Part shown: positions 44,681-53,337 of the stretch, piece after piece
Layout of the letters: every line of letters begins with the position of its first letter
How positions within the stretch are numbered: the stretch's first letter is position 1
Assembly (NCBI RefSeq): GCF_017743995.1
Contig: NZ_JAGHRB010000010.1
Coordinates: forward strand, 157,444 to 221,443
Length of the DNA stretch: 64,000 nucleotides
Direction: 5' to 3'
Source: Ruegeria sp. R13_0
GTDB lineage: Bacteria; Pseudomonadota; Alphaproteobacteria; Rhodobacterales; Rhodobacteraceae
Made by a program: the position numbers and the translations under genes
The notes under the pieces: model-generated
The model's input: the letters and a program-made list of their open reading frames with translations, nothing else
Databases searched by the model: none
Told to the model about the DNA's origin: nothing

Positions 44681-44738
44681 CTCCTTCATCTGGCTAAAAA
44701 TACCTCGGGGAGCGCGAGGGGCTGGCCCCTCGCTCCGC
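44681..44738. repeat. Roseobacter-type intergenic element (GC hairpin plus AT motif)
   Basis: On the minus strand this reads as a GC-rich hairpin (exact arms GCGAGGGG/CCCCTCGC at 44714-44733) followed by CCCGAGGTATTTTTAGCC and AGATGAAGGAG. I recall very similar strings scattered between genes of many Rhodobacteraceae. Only one copy was noticed in this window, so the repeat claim rests on memory. Confidence 0.45.
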
Positions 44739-44834
44739 CACTTGACACAAGCACAACCACCTGCCAAAGCAGCCAGACGCAAATAACCCGCAACCGGGCG
44801 TTCAGTGGGCGCCAAACCGACGAGGAGAGCCGAT

Positions 44835-46793
44835 ATGGCCCTGGATTCAAAATCCGTTTCTCTCACTTTTCCCGATGGCAATGCACGTTCCTATGACGCA
44901 GGCGTAACGCCCGCGCAGGTGGCTGCCGATATCTCAACCTCTCTGGCGAAAAAAGCCATCTCGGCCACAGTGAACGGTCAGCACTGGGACCTGCAATGGC
45001 CCATCGATGCAGATGCCCAAATCGCCATCCACACCATGAAGGATGAAGCGCAGGCCAATGAGCTGATCCGCCACGATCTGGCGCATGTAATGGCCCGCGC
45101 GGTACAGGAAATCTGGCCCGCAACCAAAGTCACCATCGGTCCCGTTATCGAAAACGGCTGGTACTACGACTTTGACCGCGAAGAGCCATTCACGCCCGAA
45201 GATCTCGGCCTCATCGAGAAAAAGATGAAAGAGATCATCAACAAGCGCGACCCCGTCACAACCGAGGTCTGGGAGCGTGACCGTGCGATCGAATTCTACA
45301 AGGCAAACAACGAGCCCTATAAGGTCGAGCTGATCGAAGCCATTCCGGGTGATGAGCCGCTGCGCATGTATTGGCACGGCCACTGGCAGGATCTGTGCCG
45401 CGGCCCGCACCTGCAGCACACCGGCCAACTGCCGGGCGACGCCTTCAAACTGATGAGCATCGCCGGTGCCTATTGGCGTGGCGACAGCGACCGCGCGATG
45501 TTGCAGCGCATCTATGGCGTAGCGTTCACGGGCAAGGAAAAGCTCAAAGCGCACCTGAACATGCTGGAGGAGGCCGCCAAGCGCGACCACCGCAAGCTGG
45601 GCCGCGAGATGAACCTGTATCACATGCAGGAAGAGGCTCCGGGTCAGGTGTTCTGGCATCCGAACGGCTGGAAAATCTACACCACCCTGCAGGACTACAT
45701 GCGCCGGATGCAGGACCGTGACGGCTATGTCGAGGTCAATACCCCACAGGTCGTCGACCGCAAACTGTGGGAGGCTTCGGGCCACTGGGACAAGTACCAG
45801 GAGAACATGTTCATCGTCGAAGTCGACGAAGAGCATGCCCGCGAAAAGGCGATCAACGCGTTGAAGCCGATGAACTGCCCTTGCCACGTGCAGGTGTTCA
45901 ATCAGGGCCTGAAATCCTATCGCGATCTGCCGCTGCGTATGGCCGAGTTCGGCTCCTGCGCGCGCTATGAGCCCTCGGGCGCGCTGCACGGGATTATGCG
46001 GGTGCGCGGCTTCACTCAGGACGATGGCCATATCTTCTGCGCCGAGGATCAGATCGAATCCGAGACCGCGAAGTTCATCGCCTTCCTGTCGAAGGTCTAC
46101 GCCGACCTTGGATTCCACGACTGGACCATCAAACTGTCTACCCGCCCGGAAAAGCGGATCGGCAGCGATGAAAGCTGGGATTTCGTCGAGAAAGCCTTGG
46201 GCGATGCCTGCAAGGCCGCTGGCTATGAGTATGAAGTCCTCGAAGGCGAAGGCGCGTTCTACGGTCCGAAGCTGGAGTTCACTTTGACAGATGCCATCGG
46301 CCGCAACTGGCAATGCGGCACGCTGCAGGTCGACCCCAACCTGCCCGAGCGACTCGATGCGAACTTTATAGGCGCGGACGGGTCCAAGCATCGCCCCTTC
46401 ATGTTGCACCGGGCCTGCCTTGGGTCGTTCGAACGGTTCATCGGCATTCTGATTGAAGAACACGCGGGCAAGCTGCCATTCTGGCTGGCGCCGCGGCAGG
46501 TCGTTGTGGCCTCGATCACCTCGGACGCAGATGACTATGTGGCCGAGGTTGTTGAAACGCTCCGCGGCGCTGGCGTCCGGGCCGAGGCGGATATCCGCAA
46601 CGAAAAGATCAACTACAAGGTCCGCGAGCACTCGGTCGGCAAGGTTCCGGTCATTCTGGCCGTAGGTCACCGCGAGGTGGATGAACGCACAGTCAGCGTC
46701 CGTCGTCTGGGCGAAAAACAGACACAGGTTCAATCGCTTGAGACTGTAACAAATGAGCTGTCCAAGGCAGCCACTCCGCCGGACCTGCTGTAA
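44835..46793 (+). CDS. thrS: Threonine-tRNA ligase
   Basis: A 652-residue class II aminoacyl-tRNA synthetase. It has an N-terminal TGS domain (about 1-62), the editing domain with [16 protein letters not shown] (His zinc/editing motif, about 75-92) and [15 protein letters not shown], then motif 1 around [17 protein letters not shown]. The zinc-binding Cys is in [11 protein letters not shown], motif 2 includes [20 protein letters not shown], motif 3 [21 protein letters not shown], and the anticodon domain lies at the C-terminus ([15 protein letters not shown]). GAGGAGAG precedes the ATG at 44835. Confidence 0.97.
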   Translation: MALDSKSVSLTFPDGNARSYDAGVTPAQVAADISTSLAKKAISATVNGQHWDLQWPIDADAQIAIHTMKDEAQANELIRHDLAHVMARAVQEIWPATKVTIGPVIENGWYYDFDREEPFTPEDLGLIEKKMKEIINKRDPVTTEVWERDRAIEFYKANNEPYKVELIEAIPGDEPLRMYWHGHWQDLCRGPHLQHTGQLPGDAFKLMSIAGAYWRGDSDRAMLQRIYGVAFTGKEKLKAHLNMLEEAAKRDHRKLGREMNLYHMQEEAPGQVFWHPNGWKIYTTLQDYMRRMQDRDGYVEVNTPQVVDRKLWEASGHWDKYQENMFIVEVDEEHAREKAINALKPMNCPCHVQVFNQGLKSYRDLPLRMAEFGSCARYEPSGALHGIMRVRGFTQDDGHIFCAEDQIESETAKFIAFLSKVYADLGFHDWTIKLSTRPEKRIGSDESWDFVEKALGDACKAAGYEYEVLEGEGAFYGPKLEFTLTDAIGRNWQCGTLQVDPNLPERLDANFIGADGSKHRPFMLHRACLGSFERFIGILIEEHAGKLPFWLAPRQVVVASITSDADDYVAEVVETLRGAGVRAEADIRNEKINYKVREHSVGKVPVILAVGHREVDERTVSVRRLGEKQTQVQSLETVTNELSKAATPPDLL

Positions 46794-46816
46794 CATTGGG
46801 TTGATTCTGACCCCTC

Positions 46817-46842
46817 ATCCGGCCCTGAAATCGGGGCCGGAT
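46817..46842 (+). terminator. Hairpin after thrS
   Basis: ATCCGGCCC and GGGCCGGAT form an exact 9-bp stem 23 bases after the thrS stop codon. The following sequence is AT-rich but lacks an immediate T-run, so it may be a weak terminator. Confidence 0.5.
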
Positions 46843-47014
46843 TGAAACATTTTCCATTTTTCAATTCAAAAACAATTTGTTAACCTGCAAGAGGGCATGA
46901 CAATGCCTGACGCGCTTGTGAGACACGGCCTCGTGAATTTAACTGTGGCTCACTAGTCGTTACCTTTGTCATTGTCACAAGCAGACATACGCAGTCATCA
47001 AAAGGATTACCGAG

Positions 47015-47317
47015 ATGTCGAACACAGCCAAATCCCTGGTTATCGCAACAGCAGTCGCAGCCGCCGTTTCGGGCGCAGCAACCACCGCCTCCGCACAAGC
47101 GAAAGAGAAATGCTATGGCGTTTCGCTGGCCGGTCAGAACGATTGCGCCGCAGGCCCCGGCACCACATGCGCGGGCACCTCGACCGTTGACTATCAGGGC
47201 AACGCCTGGACACTGGTTGATGCAGGCACCTGCGCCGATATCGAACTGCCTGCACAGGCAGACGGCACCCCGCGTAAAGGTTCGCTGGAAGAACTGAACC
47301 GCGACCTGCCGGCATAA
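47015..47317 (+). CDS. bufA1: Bufferin-type RiPP precursor (DUF2282 family)
   Basis: A 100-residue exported small protein. A Sec signal peptide covers residues 1-27 (ends TTASA), leaving a short mature peptide with four cysteines: 33 (EKCYG), 44 (NDCAAG), 52 (TTCAG) and 73 (GTCADI). This is the DUF2282/BufA1 layout, whose members in Caulobacter are copper-sequestering peptides with some cysteines converted to thiooxazoles by the adjacent MNIO enzyme. The three genes immediately downstream are the usual partners. AAGGATTACCGAG precedes the ATG. Function here is inferred from family and synteny. Confidence 0.85.
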   Translation: MSNTAKSLVIATAVAAAVSGAATTASAQAKEKCYGVSLAGQNDCAAGPGTTCAGTSTVDYQGNAWTLVDAGTCADIELPAQADGTPRKGSLEELNRDLPA

Positions 47318-47336
47318 TATCTGCCATACGAAATCC

Positions 47337-47366
47337 AAGGGGCGGGCCAAATCGCCCGCCCCTTTT
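47337..47366 (+). terminator. Terminator-like hairpin between bufferin precursor and MNIO gene
   Basis: GGGGCGGGC and GCCCGCCCC form an exact 9-bp GC stem, extended by AA/TT, followed by TTTT. It lies inside the operon, 25 bases before the downstream start codon. It probably lets only part of transcription read through, giving more precursor than enzyme. Confidence 0.7.
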
Positions 47367-47390
47367 CACGTGATCATAGGGAACTGCCTC

Positions 47391-48248
47391 ATGCTGGACG
47401 ACGCACTCAGGTCGAACCGACTGCCCGCAGCGCCGGGTGTTGGGTATAAACCGCAGCACTTTGCACAGATCCTTGAACACGCACAGCCCGTCGCATGGCT
47501 GGAAATCCATGCCGAGAACTACATGGGCGACGGTGGCCGCCCGCTGGCGCAACTGCGCCATCTGTCAGAACAATTCCCAATCTCGGTCCACGGTGTTGGC
47601 CTGTCCATCGGCGGCGAAGGCCCGCTGGATGCAGACCATCTGGCGCGATTGAAACATCTGGTCGGCTGGCTGAACCCGGCCAGCTTCTCTGAGCATTTGG
47701 CTTGGTCGACCCATGACAGCCACTTCCTGAACGACCTTCTGCCCCTACCCTATACCGATGCCACGTTGACCCGCATCTGCGATCACATTGACCAGGTGCA
47801 AGAGGTGGTCGGACGGCAAATGCTGCTCGAAAACCCCTCCAGCTATCTGGCGTTTGAGGAAAGCACCTGGTCCGAGCCTGATTTCCTGCGCGAAGTTTCG
47901 AACAGAACCGGATGCGGGCTGTTGCTGGACGTGAACAACGTCTTTGTCTCGGCCACCAATCTGGACTTCTCACCTCAGAGCTATATCGATGCCTACCCGC
48001 TTGAAAAGGTTGGTGAGATTCACCTCGGCGGTCACGATGAAGACGAAGACGACCACGGCAAACCGCTGCTGATCGACAGCCACGGTCGCGAGGTCGTTGA
48101 TCCGGTCTGGGCGCTTTTGGACTATGTTCTGGATCGGTCGGGGCAGAAGCCGCTTCTGGTCGAATGGGACACGGATGTCCCCGACTGGCCGGTCCTGCGG
48201 GACGAGGCCGTGCGCGCCCAGGCCGCACTGGAGCGGATCCCGGCATGA
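47391..48248 (+). CDS. bufB: MNIO family peptide-modifying oxidase (DUF692, BufB-type)
   Basis: A 285-residue TIM-barrel multinuclear non-heme iron oxidase. Metal ligand candidates are in WLEIHAENYM (Glu38, His40), SVHGVGLSIG (His67), FSEHLAWS (His102), LLENPSSYL (Glu147), LLLDVNNVFVSATN (Asp180, Asn183) and IHLGGHDED (His211, His215), then VEWDTDVP. Relatives MbnB and BufB turn Cys residues of a precursor into oxazolone- or thiooxazole-type groups. The ATG at 47391 has AGGGA eight bases upstream; a GTG at 47370 is an alternative. The stop overlaps the next gene (ATGA). Confidence 0.88.
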   Translation: MLDDALRSNRLPAAPGVGYKPQHFAQILEHAQPVAWLEIHAENYMGDGGRPLAQLRHLSEQFPISVHGVGLSIGGEGPLDADHLARLKHLVGWLNPASFSEHLAWSTHDSHFLNDLLPLPYTDATLTRICDHIDQVQEVVGRQMLLENPSSYLAFEESTWSEPDFLREVSNRTGCGLLLDVNNVFVSATNLDFSPQSYIDAYPLEKVGEIHLGGHDEDEDDHGKPLLIDSHGREVVDPVWALLDYVLDRSGQKPLLVEWDTDVPDWPVLRDEAVRAQAALERIPA

Positions 48249-49006
48249 GCGTGTCGCAAACCCAGTTCCGCGCCGCCCTTCTGGACGCCTCTACCCCGGT
48301 CCCGGAGGGGTTGCTGGACTCAAAAAACCAGCCTGCCGGCCGTCGGTTCAGCGTCTATCGCAACAATGTCGCTGTCTCACTGACCGAGGCTATGCAGCAG
48401 GCGTTTCCCGTGATCACCAAGCTGCTGGGATCGCAGAACATGGATGGCCTTTCGGGCATTTTCCTGCGCCAGCACCCGCCCACATCCCCGTTGATCATGT
48501 TCTATGGTGAGGCGTTTCCCGCCTTTGTCGCCGGAATGCCTCAACTGTCCCATCTTGGTTACCTTGCCGACATGGCGCGGCTGGAACTTGCTCTGCGCCA
48601 CTCCTACCACGCGGCAGACAGCACGCCTGCGCCCGCCGATGCGCTGGCCGTTCCCCCCGAAGACGTCATGCGCGCACGGCTGAGTTTTGCCCCGGCGACG
48701 CGGGTCGTCCGGTCGGATTGGCCGATCCACGCGATCTGGCGCTACAATTCAGAAGCGGACGCCCCGAAACCGGTCCATCAGGCCGAGGACGTTCTGGTCA
48801 CCCGCCCGGAATATGATCCCGCCCCACATCTGCTGCCCAAAGGTGGAGCAGACTGGATCGCACATATGCAAGCGGGCGACACTATCGGCAGCGCTTTTGA
48901 AAAGACCGCTGCCGACACGCCCGACTTTGATCTTGGAACCACTCTGGCACTGCTTTTGCAAGGCGGTGCAATAACCTCTGTGACTATCGAAAGGCTGGAG
49001 TCATGA
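48245..49006 (+). CDS. bufC: MNIO partner protein (DUF2063, BufC/HvfC-type)
   Basis: A 253-residue helical protein with the DUF2063 N-terminal domain (RFSVYRNNVAVSLTEAMQQAFPVITKLLG, about 38-66, and SPLIMFYGEAFPAFVAGMPQL, about 80-100). A C-terminal domain related to the RiPP-recognition region ends in LLLQGGAITSVTIERLE. Such proteins pair with MNIO enzymes and are thought to present the precursor. Four-base overlaps with the genes on both sides show tight coupling. Confidence 0.85.
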   Translation: MSVSQTQFRAALLDASTPVPEGLLDSKNQPAGRRFSVYRNNVAVSLTEAMQQAFPVITKLLGSQNMDGLSGIFLRQHPPTSPLIMFYGEAFPAFVAGMPQLSHLGYLADMARLELALRHSYHAADSTPAPADALAVPPEDVMRARLSFAPATRVVRSDWPIHAIWRYNSEADAPKPVHQAEDVLVTRPEYDPAPHLLPKGGADWIAHMQAGDTIGSAFEKTAADTPDFDLGTTLALLLQGGAITSVTIERLES

Positions 49007-49521
49007 CTGCGCTCATCTCAATCCACAACTCCGTTTTGGGAAAGGTGGACCATGCGTCCGGTTGGCTGACGCCGACCCTCGCCCGGCTCGTGTTTATTGC
49101 TGTACTTCTGGTCTACTACTGGAACTCGGCGATGCTGAAGATTGATGGGTCGATCTTCTCGCCCTCCAGCGGTGCATTTGGGCAGATCTTTCCGAAAGCT
49201 GCCGAAGCCGTGCTGTGGGACGTCACGCAGATGACGTTCTTCCAGCGGATCGTGATCTTCCTTGGCACCGTGGCCGAGTTCGTCCTGCCCGCGCTGCTGC
49301 TGGTTGGTCTTTTCACGCGTCTGGCAGCGGTTGCAATGATCGGGTTTGTCTGGGTGCAAACTATTGTCGACGTGACCGGCCACGGCGTGAAGCTGGGTAG
49401 CCTGTTCAATGCTGCACCTGACCTGGTGGATCAGCGCACCATGTGGACCTTCCTGTTCCTGGTGATGGTCATCAATGGCGCAGGCCCGCTGTCCCTGGAT
49501 CGCATCCTGCGCCTGAAATAA
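49003..49521 (+). CDS. bufD: DoxX family membrane protein (BufD-type)
   Basis: A 172-residue inner-membrane protein with about four helices: LARLVFIAVLLVYYWNSAML (about 26-45), IVIFLGTVAEFVLPALLLVGLF (about 82-103), then two more. DoxX proteins are regular last members of DUF2282-DUF692-DUF2063 operons; their role may be redox or transport, which is not settled. It overlaps the DUF2063 gene by four bases and ends one base before the convergent neighbour. Confidence 0.85.
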   Translation: MTALISIHNSVLGKVDHASGWLTPTLARLVFIAVLLVYYWNSAMLKIDGSIFSPSSGAFGQIFPKAAEAVLWDVTQMTFFQRIVIFLGTVAEFVLPALLLVGLFTRLAAVAMIGFVWVQTIVDVTGHGVKLGSLFNAAPDLVDQRTMWTFLFLVMVINGAGPLSLDRILRLK

Positions 49522-49522
49522 C

Positions 49523-49891
49523 TCAGAAATGAGCCTTGGGTTCGTCCGGTTTTCCCGCGGCGAGCCCAAAAACCCCGGCCACTGCGGCAAAGGCAATTGG
49601 GAACATGGTGAAGACGCCGAAACCGAACGCGTAGTACATTCCTGCTGCCGAGGCCAACAGCAAGATCCCCGCGATCAACGCCCGCGCATGGGCCATGGCC
49701 CCGCCCGCAATCGCCAACAAAGGCGCAAGGATCGAGGCCGCCTGGATCAAGTCAGGGTTATCCACCTGCTCGGCAATCCCTTCGATATCGCCAAAATGCT
49801 TGATGGCTTCGACATAGCCATATCCAAAAAACCCGACAATCATACCGATCAAACCGGCGATGACGCCCAAAATCATGGCAGCGTTTCGCAT
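49523..49891 (-). CDS. Four-helix membrane protein of unknown function
   Basis: A 122-residue protein with helices at about 4-24 (AAMILGVIAGLIGMIVGFFGY), 50-66, 69-85 and 87-110, and a soluble loop HFGDIEGIAEQVDNPDLIQ between the first two. It resembles DUF4064-like small membrane proteins. It is convergent with the bufferin operon and about 40 bases downstream of the start of nothing else, so it is monocistronic. Function unknown. Confidence 0.65.
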   Translation of the reverse strand: MRNAAMILGVIAGLIGMIVGFFGYGYVEAIKHFGDIEGIAEQVDNPDLIQAASILAPLLAIAGGAMAHARALIAGILLLASAAGMYYAFGFGVFTMFPIAFAAVAGVFGLAAGKPDEPKAHF

Positions 49892-49932
49892 GTAACATCC
49901 CTTACAGTTCGTATCAGCAGATAGGTACGCGG

Positions 49933-50250
49933 CTACGCAACACCAAGAGAGGCCCGTGTTTCAGCGGTCCACCCCAGAAACAACTCTCCGTCCTTTTCGA
50001 TCAGAGGGCGCTTCATCAGCGTCGGATGATCGGCCAGCAACTTCAGCGGCGGCCGTGCGCGCTCGGCTTCGTCCAATCCGCGCCAGGTGGTTGACCGGGT
50101 ATTGAGCAAAGCCTCGCCGAAGTTGGCAAAAGCTTGCGACAAGGTCTCAGCCGGAACTCCGTCCGCCCTGACATCAACGAGATTCGCTTCTGGCAGCGAT
50201 TTCAGCGCCTTACGGCACGTATCGCAGTTTTTCAAACCATAAAGGCGCAT
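49933..50250 (-). CDS. ArsC/Spx family thioredoxin-fold protein
   Basis: A 105-residue thioredoxin-like protein of the ArsC/Spx/YffB type: LYGLKNCDTCRKALKSL (CxxC at about 9-12), RSTTWRGLDE and HPTLMKRPLIEKDGELFLGW. YffB-like members use glutathione and have no proven arsenate reductase activity. No arsenic genes are nearby, so I do not call it ArsC. Monocistronic. Confidence 0.85.
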   Translation of the reverse strand: MRLYGLKNCDTCRKALKSLPEANLVDVRADGVPAETLSQAFANFGEALLNTRSTTWRGLDEAERARPPLKLLADHPTLMKRPLIEKDGELFLGWTAETRASLGVA

Positions 50251-50464
50251 TTTTGGGCTGCTCCTGCATTTGTAACTTTTTTATGCAAACTGGTTGGTTA
50301 CCAGCGGTAATTCTTGATTTTTTACTTCACCGTGCAATGTTGAAAAAGACGAAACGTGCGGTTCGGACTGTATCTGCCCCAGAAATCAGCCCGATACGCC
50401 ACTAAGTCGACCAAAGCCCCCACCAATTTGTGGGACAATGCGCAAGTAGAAGGAGACACGGGAC

Positions 50465-50671
50465 ATGCCAACCGGCACCGTGAAATGGTTTAACACTACC
50501 AAAGGCTATGGGTTTATTGCCCCTGATGAGGGGGGCAAAGATGTGTTTGTTCATATCTCGGCCGTAGAACGATCCGGCCTCACCGGACTCGCAGACAATC
50601 AGAAAGTCTCGTACGAGTTGCAGGACGGGCGTGACGGCCGCCAGATGGCAGCTGATTTGAAGCCGTTGTAA
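50465..50671 (+). CDS. Cold-shock domain protein (CspA family)
   Basis: A 68-residue single OB-fold RNA/DNA chaperone with RNP1 KGYGFIAPDEG (about 14-24) and RNP2 DVFVHISAVE (about 27-36). The 214-base AT-rich upstream leader is long for a gene of this size, as often seen for CspA mRNAs whose leader is temperature responsive. AGAAGGAGA precedes the ATG. Confidence 0.93.
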   Translation: MPTGTVKWFNTTKGYGFIAPDEGGKDVFVHISAVERSGLTGLADNQKVSYELQDGRDGRQMAADLKPL

Positions 50672-50675
50672 CCTC

Positions 50676-50700
50676 CACCCCGCCAGATGTGGGGTGTTTC
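50676..50700 (+). terminator. Terminator after the cold-shock gene
   Basis: CACCCC and GGGGTG form a 6-bp stem followed by TTTCC, five bases after the stop codon. Confidence 0.55.
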
Positions 50701-50757
50701 CAATCAAGGTTGACGGCCAATTTCAGGCCGTCAGCCAAAAATTCCCTAGAAATCGGC

Positions 50758-51060
50758 TTACCCTTGTGTCGATTTTTCGTTGGTGCGGGCATGCCAGTCT
50801 TCGCCCATTGCCACGATGCAGGACGTTCCTGTCGCGTAAGTAACGACCATGGTCCAGTCGCCGCGGTCGCTGCTCCAGACCTCCATGATCTGTTCGGGCC
50901 CGCGCATGCCGGTTGCGACACGTTCGGCCCCGAATTGGCGGGTCAGTTTCTCTTGCAGCCGAGGGGTCGCTTCGCACAGGATTTCGGCTATGGGCGATTT
51001 GGCCTGCGTCGGTGACGCCAACACAAGACACAATGGGATCAGGCGAAACAGATAAGTCAT
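50758..51060 (-). CDS. Small secreted hypothetical protein
   Basis: A 100-residue protein with a Sec signal peptide (MTYLFRLIPLCLVLASPTQA, cleaved near 20). The mature part contains two cysteines (EILCEATPRL and GTSCIVAMG) and SSDRGDWTMVVTYATG. I recall similar small periplasmic proteins in roseobacters without an assigned function. It lies alone between the cold-shock gene and thyX. Confidence 0.6.
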   Translation of the reverse strand: MTYLFRLIPLCLVLASPTQAKSPIAEILCEATPRLQEKLTRQFGAERVATGMRGPEQIMEVWSSDRGDWTMVVTYATGTSCIVAMGEDWHARTNEKSTQG

Positions 51061-51118
51061 GAAACCAATGTAACAGCTTCATGACAAAACGTATATACAA
51101 AAGATATGCTTCTGAGCC

Positions 51119-52030
51119 TCAATCCTTGCGGATTACGTCCTCGAACTCACGCCATTCCCGCGCCGTCATGCCCGAGTTTTCCTGAGTCACAGTCTCACCT
51201 GCCAACATCCGACGCAGACTGTCGACCATTTGGGCCGAGAGGTTGACGGCACCCAGTCGATAGTCTTCGAACGCCCGGTAGGCGAACGGCACCCAATCGG
51301 CGACGATCTTGCACATCATATCGGCATAGACCCGGATCTCATACTGGGCATGAGGGTCGGCGCGCAGACGCAGGAAGTGGAACAGATTGTGCAGGTCCAC
51401 CTTCCAATACCACTGCGTATAGATGTTTGCAGGCAGGTTCATCCGCGCCAGTTCGCGCGCCAGACCCTGTTGCCCGTCCTGATTGATCATCGCCTCGTAA
51501 TTGTCATAACAGCGGGCGCTGTCGGCCTTGAGGATTTCCAGCACACGCGCGGCCTCTTCCCCTTCCAAGGCGGACCCACGACCCTGGTTGTTGACCTCGG
51601 ACTGCGCGGCCACATGGTCAGGGGCAGGAATATAGAACTCACGGTCGAGAATCGAATAGCGCGCCGAGTATTCGTTCACATTGGCGGTCCGGTGGCGAAT
51701 CCACTGGCGCGCGACGAAAACCGGCAGCTTTACATGCAGCTTGATCTCGCACATCTCAAACGGCGTCGAATGCCAGTGACGCATCAGATAGCGGATCAGG
51801 CCCTCATCATTTTGCACGGATTTGGTGCCCTTGCCGTAAGACACGCGCGCCGCCTGACAAATGGCTGCATCGTCGCCCATATAGTCGATGACCCGGACAA
51901 AACCGTGGTCCAACACCTGATGGGCCGTGTACAGATGGTCTTCCATGCCCGGTGCAACAACGCGGCGAGTTGGATGCGATTGCGCGCGCTGCGCTTCGAT
52001 CTCGGCCAGTTGGTCGGCAGACAGAGGCAT
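51119..52030 (-). CDS. thyX: FAD-dependent thymidylate synthase
   Basis: A 303-residue flavin-dependent enzyme that methylates dUMP using methylenetetrahydrofolate and NADPH. The ThyX signature appears as [15 protein letters not shown] (about 110-124, the RHRxxSxNExSxRY motif with Ala in place of the first Ser). [20 protein letters not shown] follows in the C-terminal half. The ATG at 52030 gives the conserved start [14 protein letters not shown]; the longer frame overlaps the divergent gloA promoter. Confidence 0.94.
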   Translation of the reverse strand: MPLSADQLAEIEAQRAQSHPTRRVVAPGMEDHLYTAHQVLDHGFVRVIDYMGDDAAICQAARVSYGKGTKSVQNDEGLIRYLMRHWHSTPFEMCEIKLHVKLPVFVARQWIRHRTANVNEYSARYSILDREFYIPAPDHVAAQSEVNNQGRGSALEGEEAARVLEILKADSARCYDNYEAMINQDGQQGLARELARMNLPANIYTQWYWKVDLHNLFHFLRLRADPHAQYEIRVYADMMCKIVADWVPFAYRAFEDYRLGAVNLSAQMVDSLRRMLAGETVTQENSGMTAREWREFEDVIRKD

Positions 52031-52207
52031 GAAATTATCCTTTCCAAGAATGAGTCGATGCCCACTATATATCGTCAACTCCACCACTGGAACCGCGATA
52101 TCTGCCGTAGACGGCGCGAAGTTCGAAATCGTGTTCGCGGCCCCTCTCGACACCTCGCGCAACCGCGCTAAGCTGCGCACCAAGCGAAGAAAAGGAGGAA
52201 GGCCAAG

Positions 52208-52636
52208 ATGGGGCTGACATATTTGCACACCATGGTCCGCGTAAAGGATCTTGAGAAATCAATGGCGTTCTACGAGTTGCTGGGCCTAAAGGAAACGCGC
52301 CGCCACGAAAGTGAACAAGGCCGGTTCACGCTGATCTTCATGGCCCCTCCCGGGCAGGAGGATCGCCCGCTCGAGCTGACCTACAACTGGGACGGTGACG
52401 ATGCGCTGCCGAGTGACAGCCGCCATTTCGGCCATCTCGCCTATGGTGTAGACAACATCTACGAGACCTGCCAGCACCTGCAGGACAATGGCGTCGTGAT
52501 CAACCGTCCTCCTCGCGATGGTCGGATGGCGTTCATTCGTTCGCCCGACAACATCTCGGTCGAGCTGCTGCAGAACGGTGACGCACTCGAGCCCGCCGAG
52601 CCATGGAGCAGCATGGAGAGTACCGGGCACTGGTGA
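52208..52636 (+). CDS. gloA: Lactoylglutathione lyase (glyoxalase I)
   Basis: A 142-residue metalloenzyme converting the methylglyoxal-glutathione adduct to S-lactoylglutathione. Ligands fit the glyoxalase pattern: His in [10 protein letters not shown] (about 7), Glu in LELTYNWD, His in [10 protein letters not shown] (about 76) and Glu in SVELLQ. The conserved [15 protein letters not shown] is present. AGGAGG precedes the ATG. Its stop overlaps the next frame (GTGA), suggesting a gloA-DUF1194-DUF1194 operon. Confidence 0.93.
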   Translation: MGLTYLHTMVRVKDLEKSMAFYELLGLKETRRHESEQGRFTLIFMAPPGQEDRPLELTYNWDGDDALPSDSRHFGHLAYGVDNIYETCQHLQDNGVVINRPPRDGRMAFIRSPDNISVELLQNGDALEPAEPWSSMESTGHW

Positions 52637-53337
52637 TCCGCACTCTGACAGCACTGGGGCTGGCTGCGTTGGCCAGCCCCGCGCAGGCTGAGGACTGCCG
52701 GTTGGCCCTTCTGCTGGCGCTGGATATCTCGGTCTCCGTAGATCAGGCCGAGGATGCGCTTCAACGTCAGGGCCTTGCCGCCGCGATGCTCGCGCCCGAG
52801 GTTCAGGCGGCTTTTTTCTCATCTCCCGCTCCTGTTGCGTTGGCCGTTTATGAATGGAGCGGCCGGTCCACCCAGCATGTCGTCTTGCCGTGGAAGTTGA
52901 TCGAAAACGAAGGCGACCTGCTGGCCGCGGCAAACCGGATCAGCCAGTCTGAGCGCTCGGATTCCGGGTCTGCTACAGCGATGGGGCACGCGCTGGCTTA
53001 CGGGGCTACCATGCTACAGGATGGTCCGGACTGTCTGTTTCGGACCATTGATCTGTCCGGAGACGGGGCGAACAATGACGGTTATGGCCCTAAAATCGCT
53101 TACAAGCATTTTCCCTTCGACGATGTCACGGTGAACGGGTTGGTGATCAATGCTGCCGACTTCGAGGGCGAGTTGTTTCTGGTTCCGTTCTTCCAGGAAA
53201 ATGTCCTGCACGGACCGGGTGCCTTTCTCGAAATAGCGCAGGGATTTGAAGACTTTGAGCGTGCCATGCGCCGCAAGCTGGAACGAGAATTGAGCGGCCT
53301 GCAATTGGGATCTCTGCAAGAAACAGGTCATAGATGA
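52633..53337 (+). CDS. DUF1194 von Willebrand A-like protein, copy 1
   Basis: A roughly 234-residue secreted protein. A Sec signal (ends ASPAQA) precedes a vWA-like domain with the MIDAS motif DISVSVD in LLLALDISVSVDQAE, then AVYEWSGRSTQ and RTIDLSGDGANNDG. DUF1194 members are periplasmic with unknown ligands. I favour the GTG at 52633, which overlaps the gloA stop; an in-frame ATG at 52603 would add ten residues inside gloA. The stop overlaps copy 2 (ATGA). Confidence 0.82.
   Translation: MIRTLTALGLAALASPAQAEDCRLALLLALDISVSVDQAEDALQRQGLAAAMLAPEVQAAFFSSPAPVALAVYEWSGRSTQHVVLPWKLIENEGDLLAAANRISQSERSDSGSATAMGHALAYGATMLQDGPDCLFRTIDLSGDGANNDGYGPKIAYKHFPFDDVTVNGLVINAADFEGELFLVPFFQENVLHGPGAFLEIAQGFEDFERAMRRKLERELSGLQLGSLQETGHR

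Noticed and set aside
44934..46796. 620-codon minus-strand open frame opposite thrS
   Set aside because: It is an antisense shadow; thrS on the plus strand has every expected motif and a good ribosome site.
46870..47010. Possible ECF (sigma-F-like) promoter before the bufferin operon
   Set aside because: A GTTACC string at about 46957 resembles such a -35 box, but no matching -10 box lies at the usual distance, so I do not claim it.
49933..50250. Arsenate reductase ArsC
   Set aside because: The protein has the CxxC of YffB/Spx-like members and no arsenic resistance genes nearby.
52286..52933. Minus-strand open frame across gloA and the first DUF1194 gene
   Set aside because: Arg/Pro-rich antisense translation with no motif, spanning the overlap of two well-supported genes.
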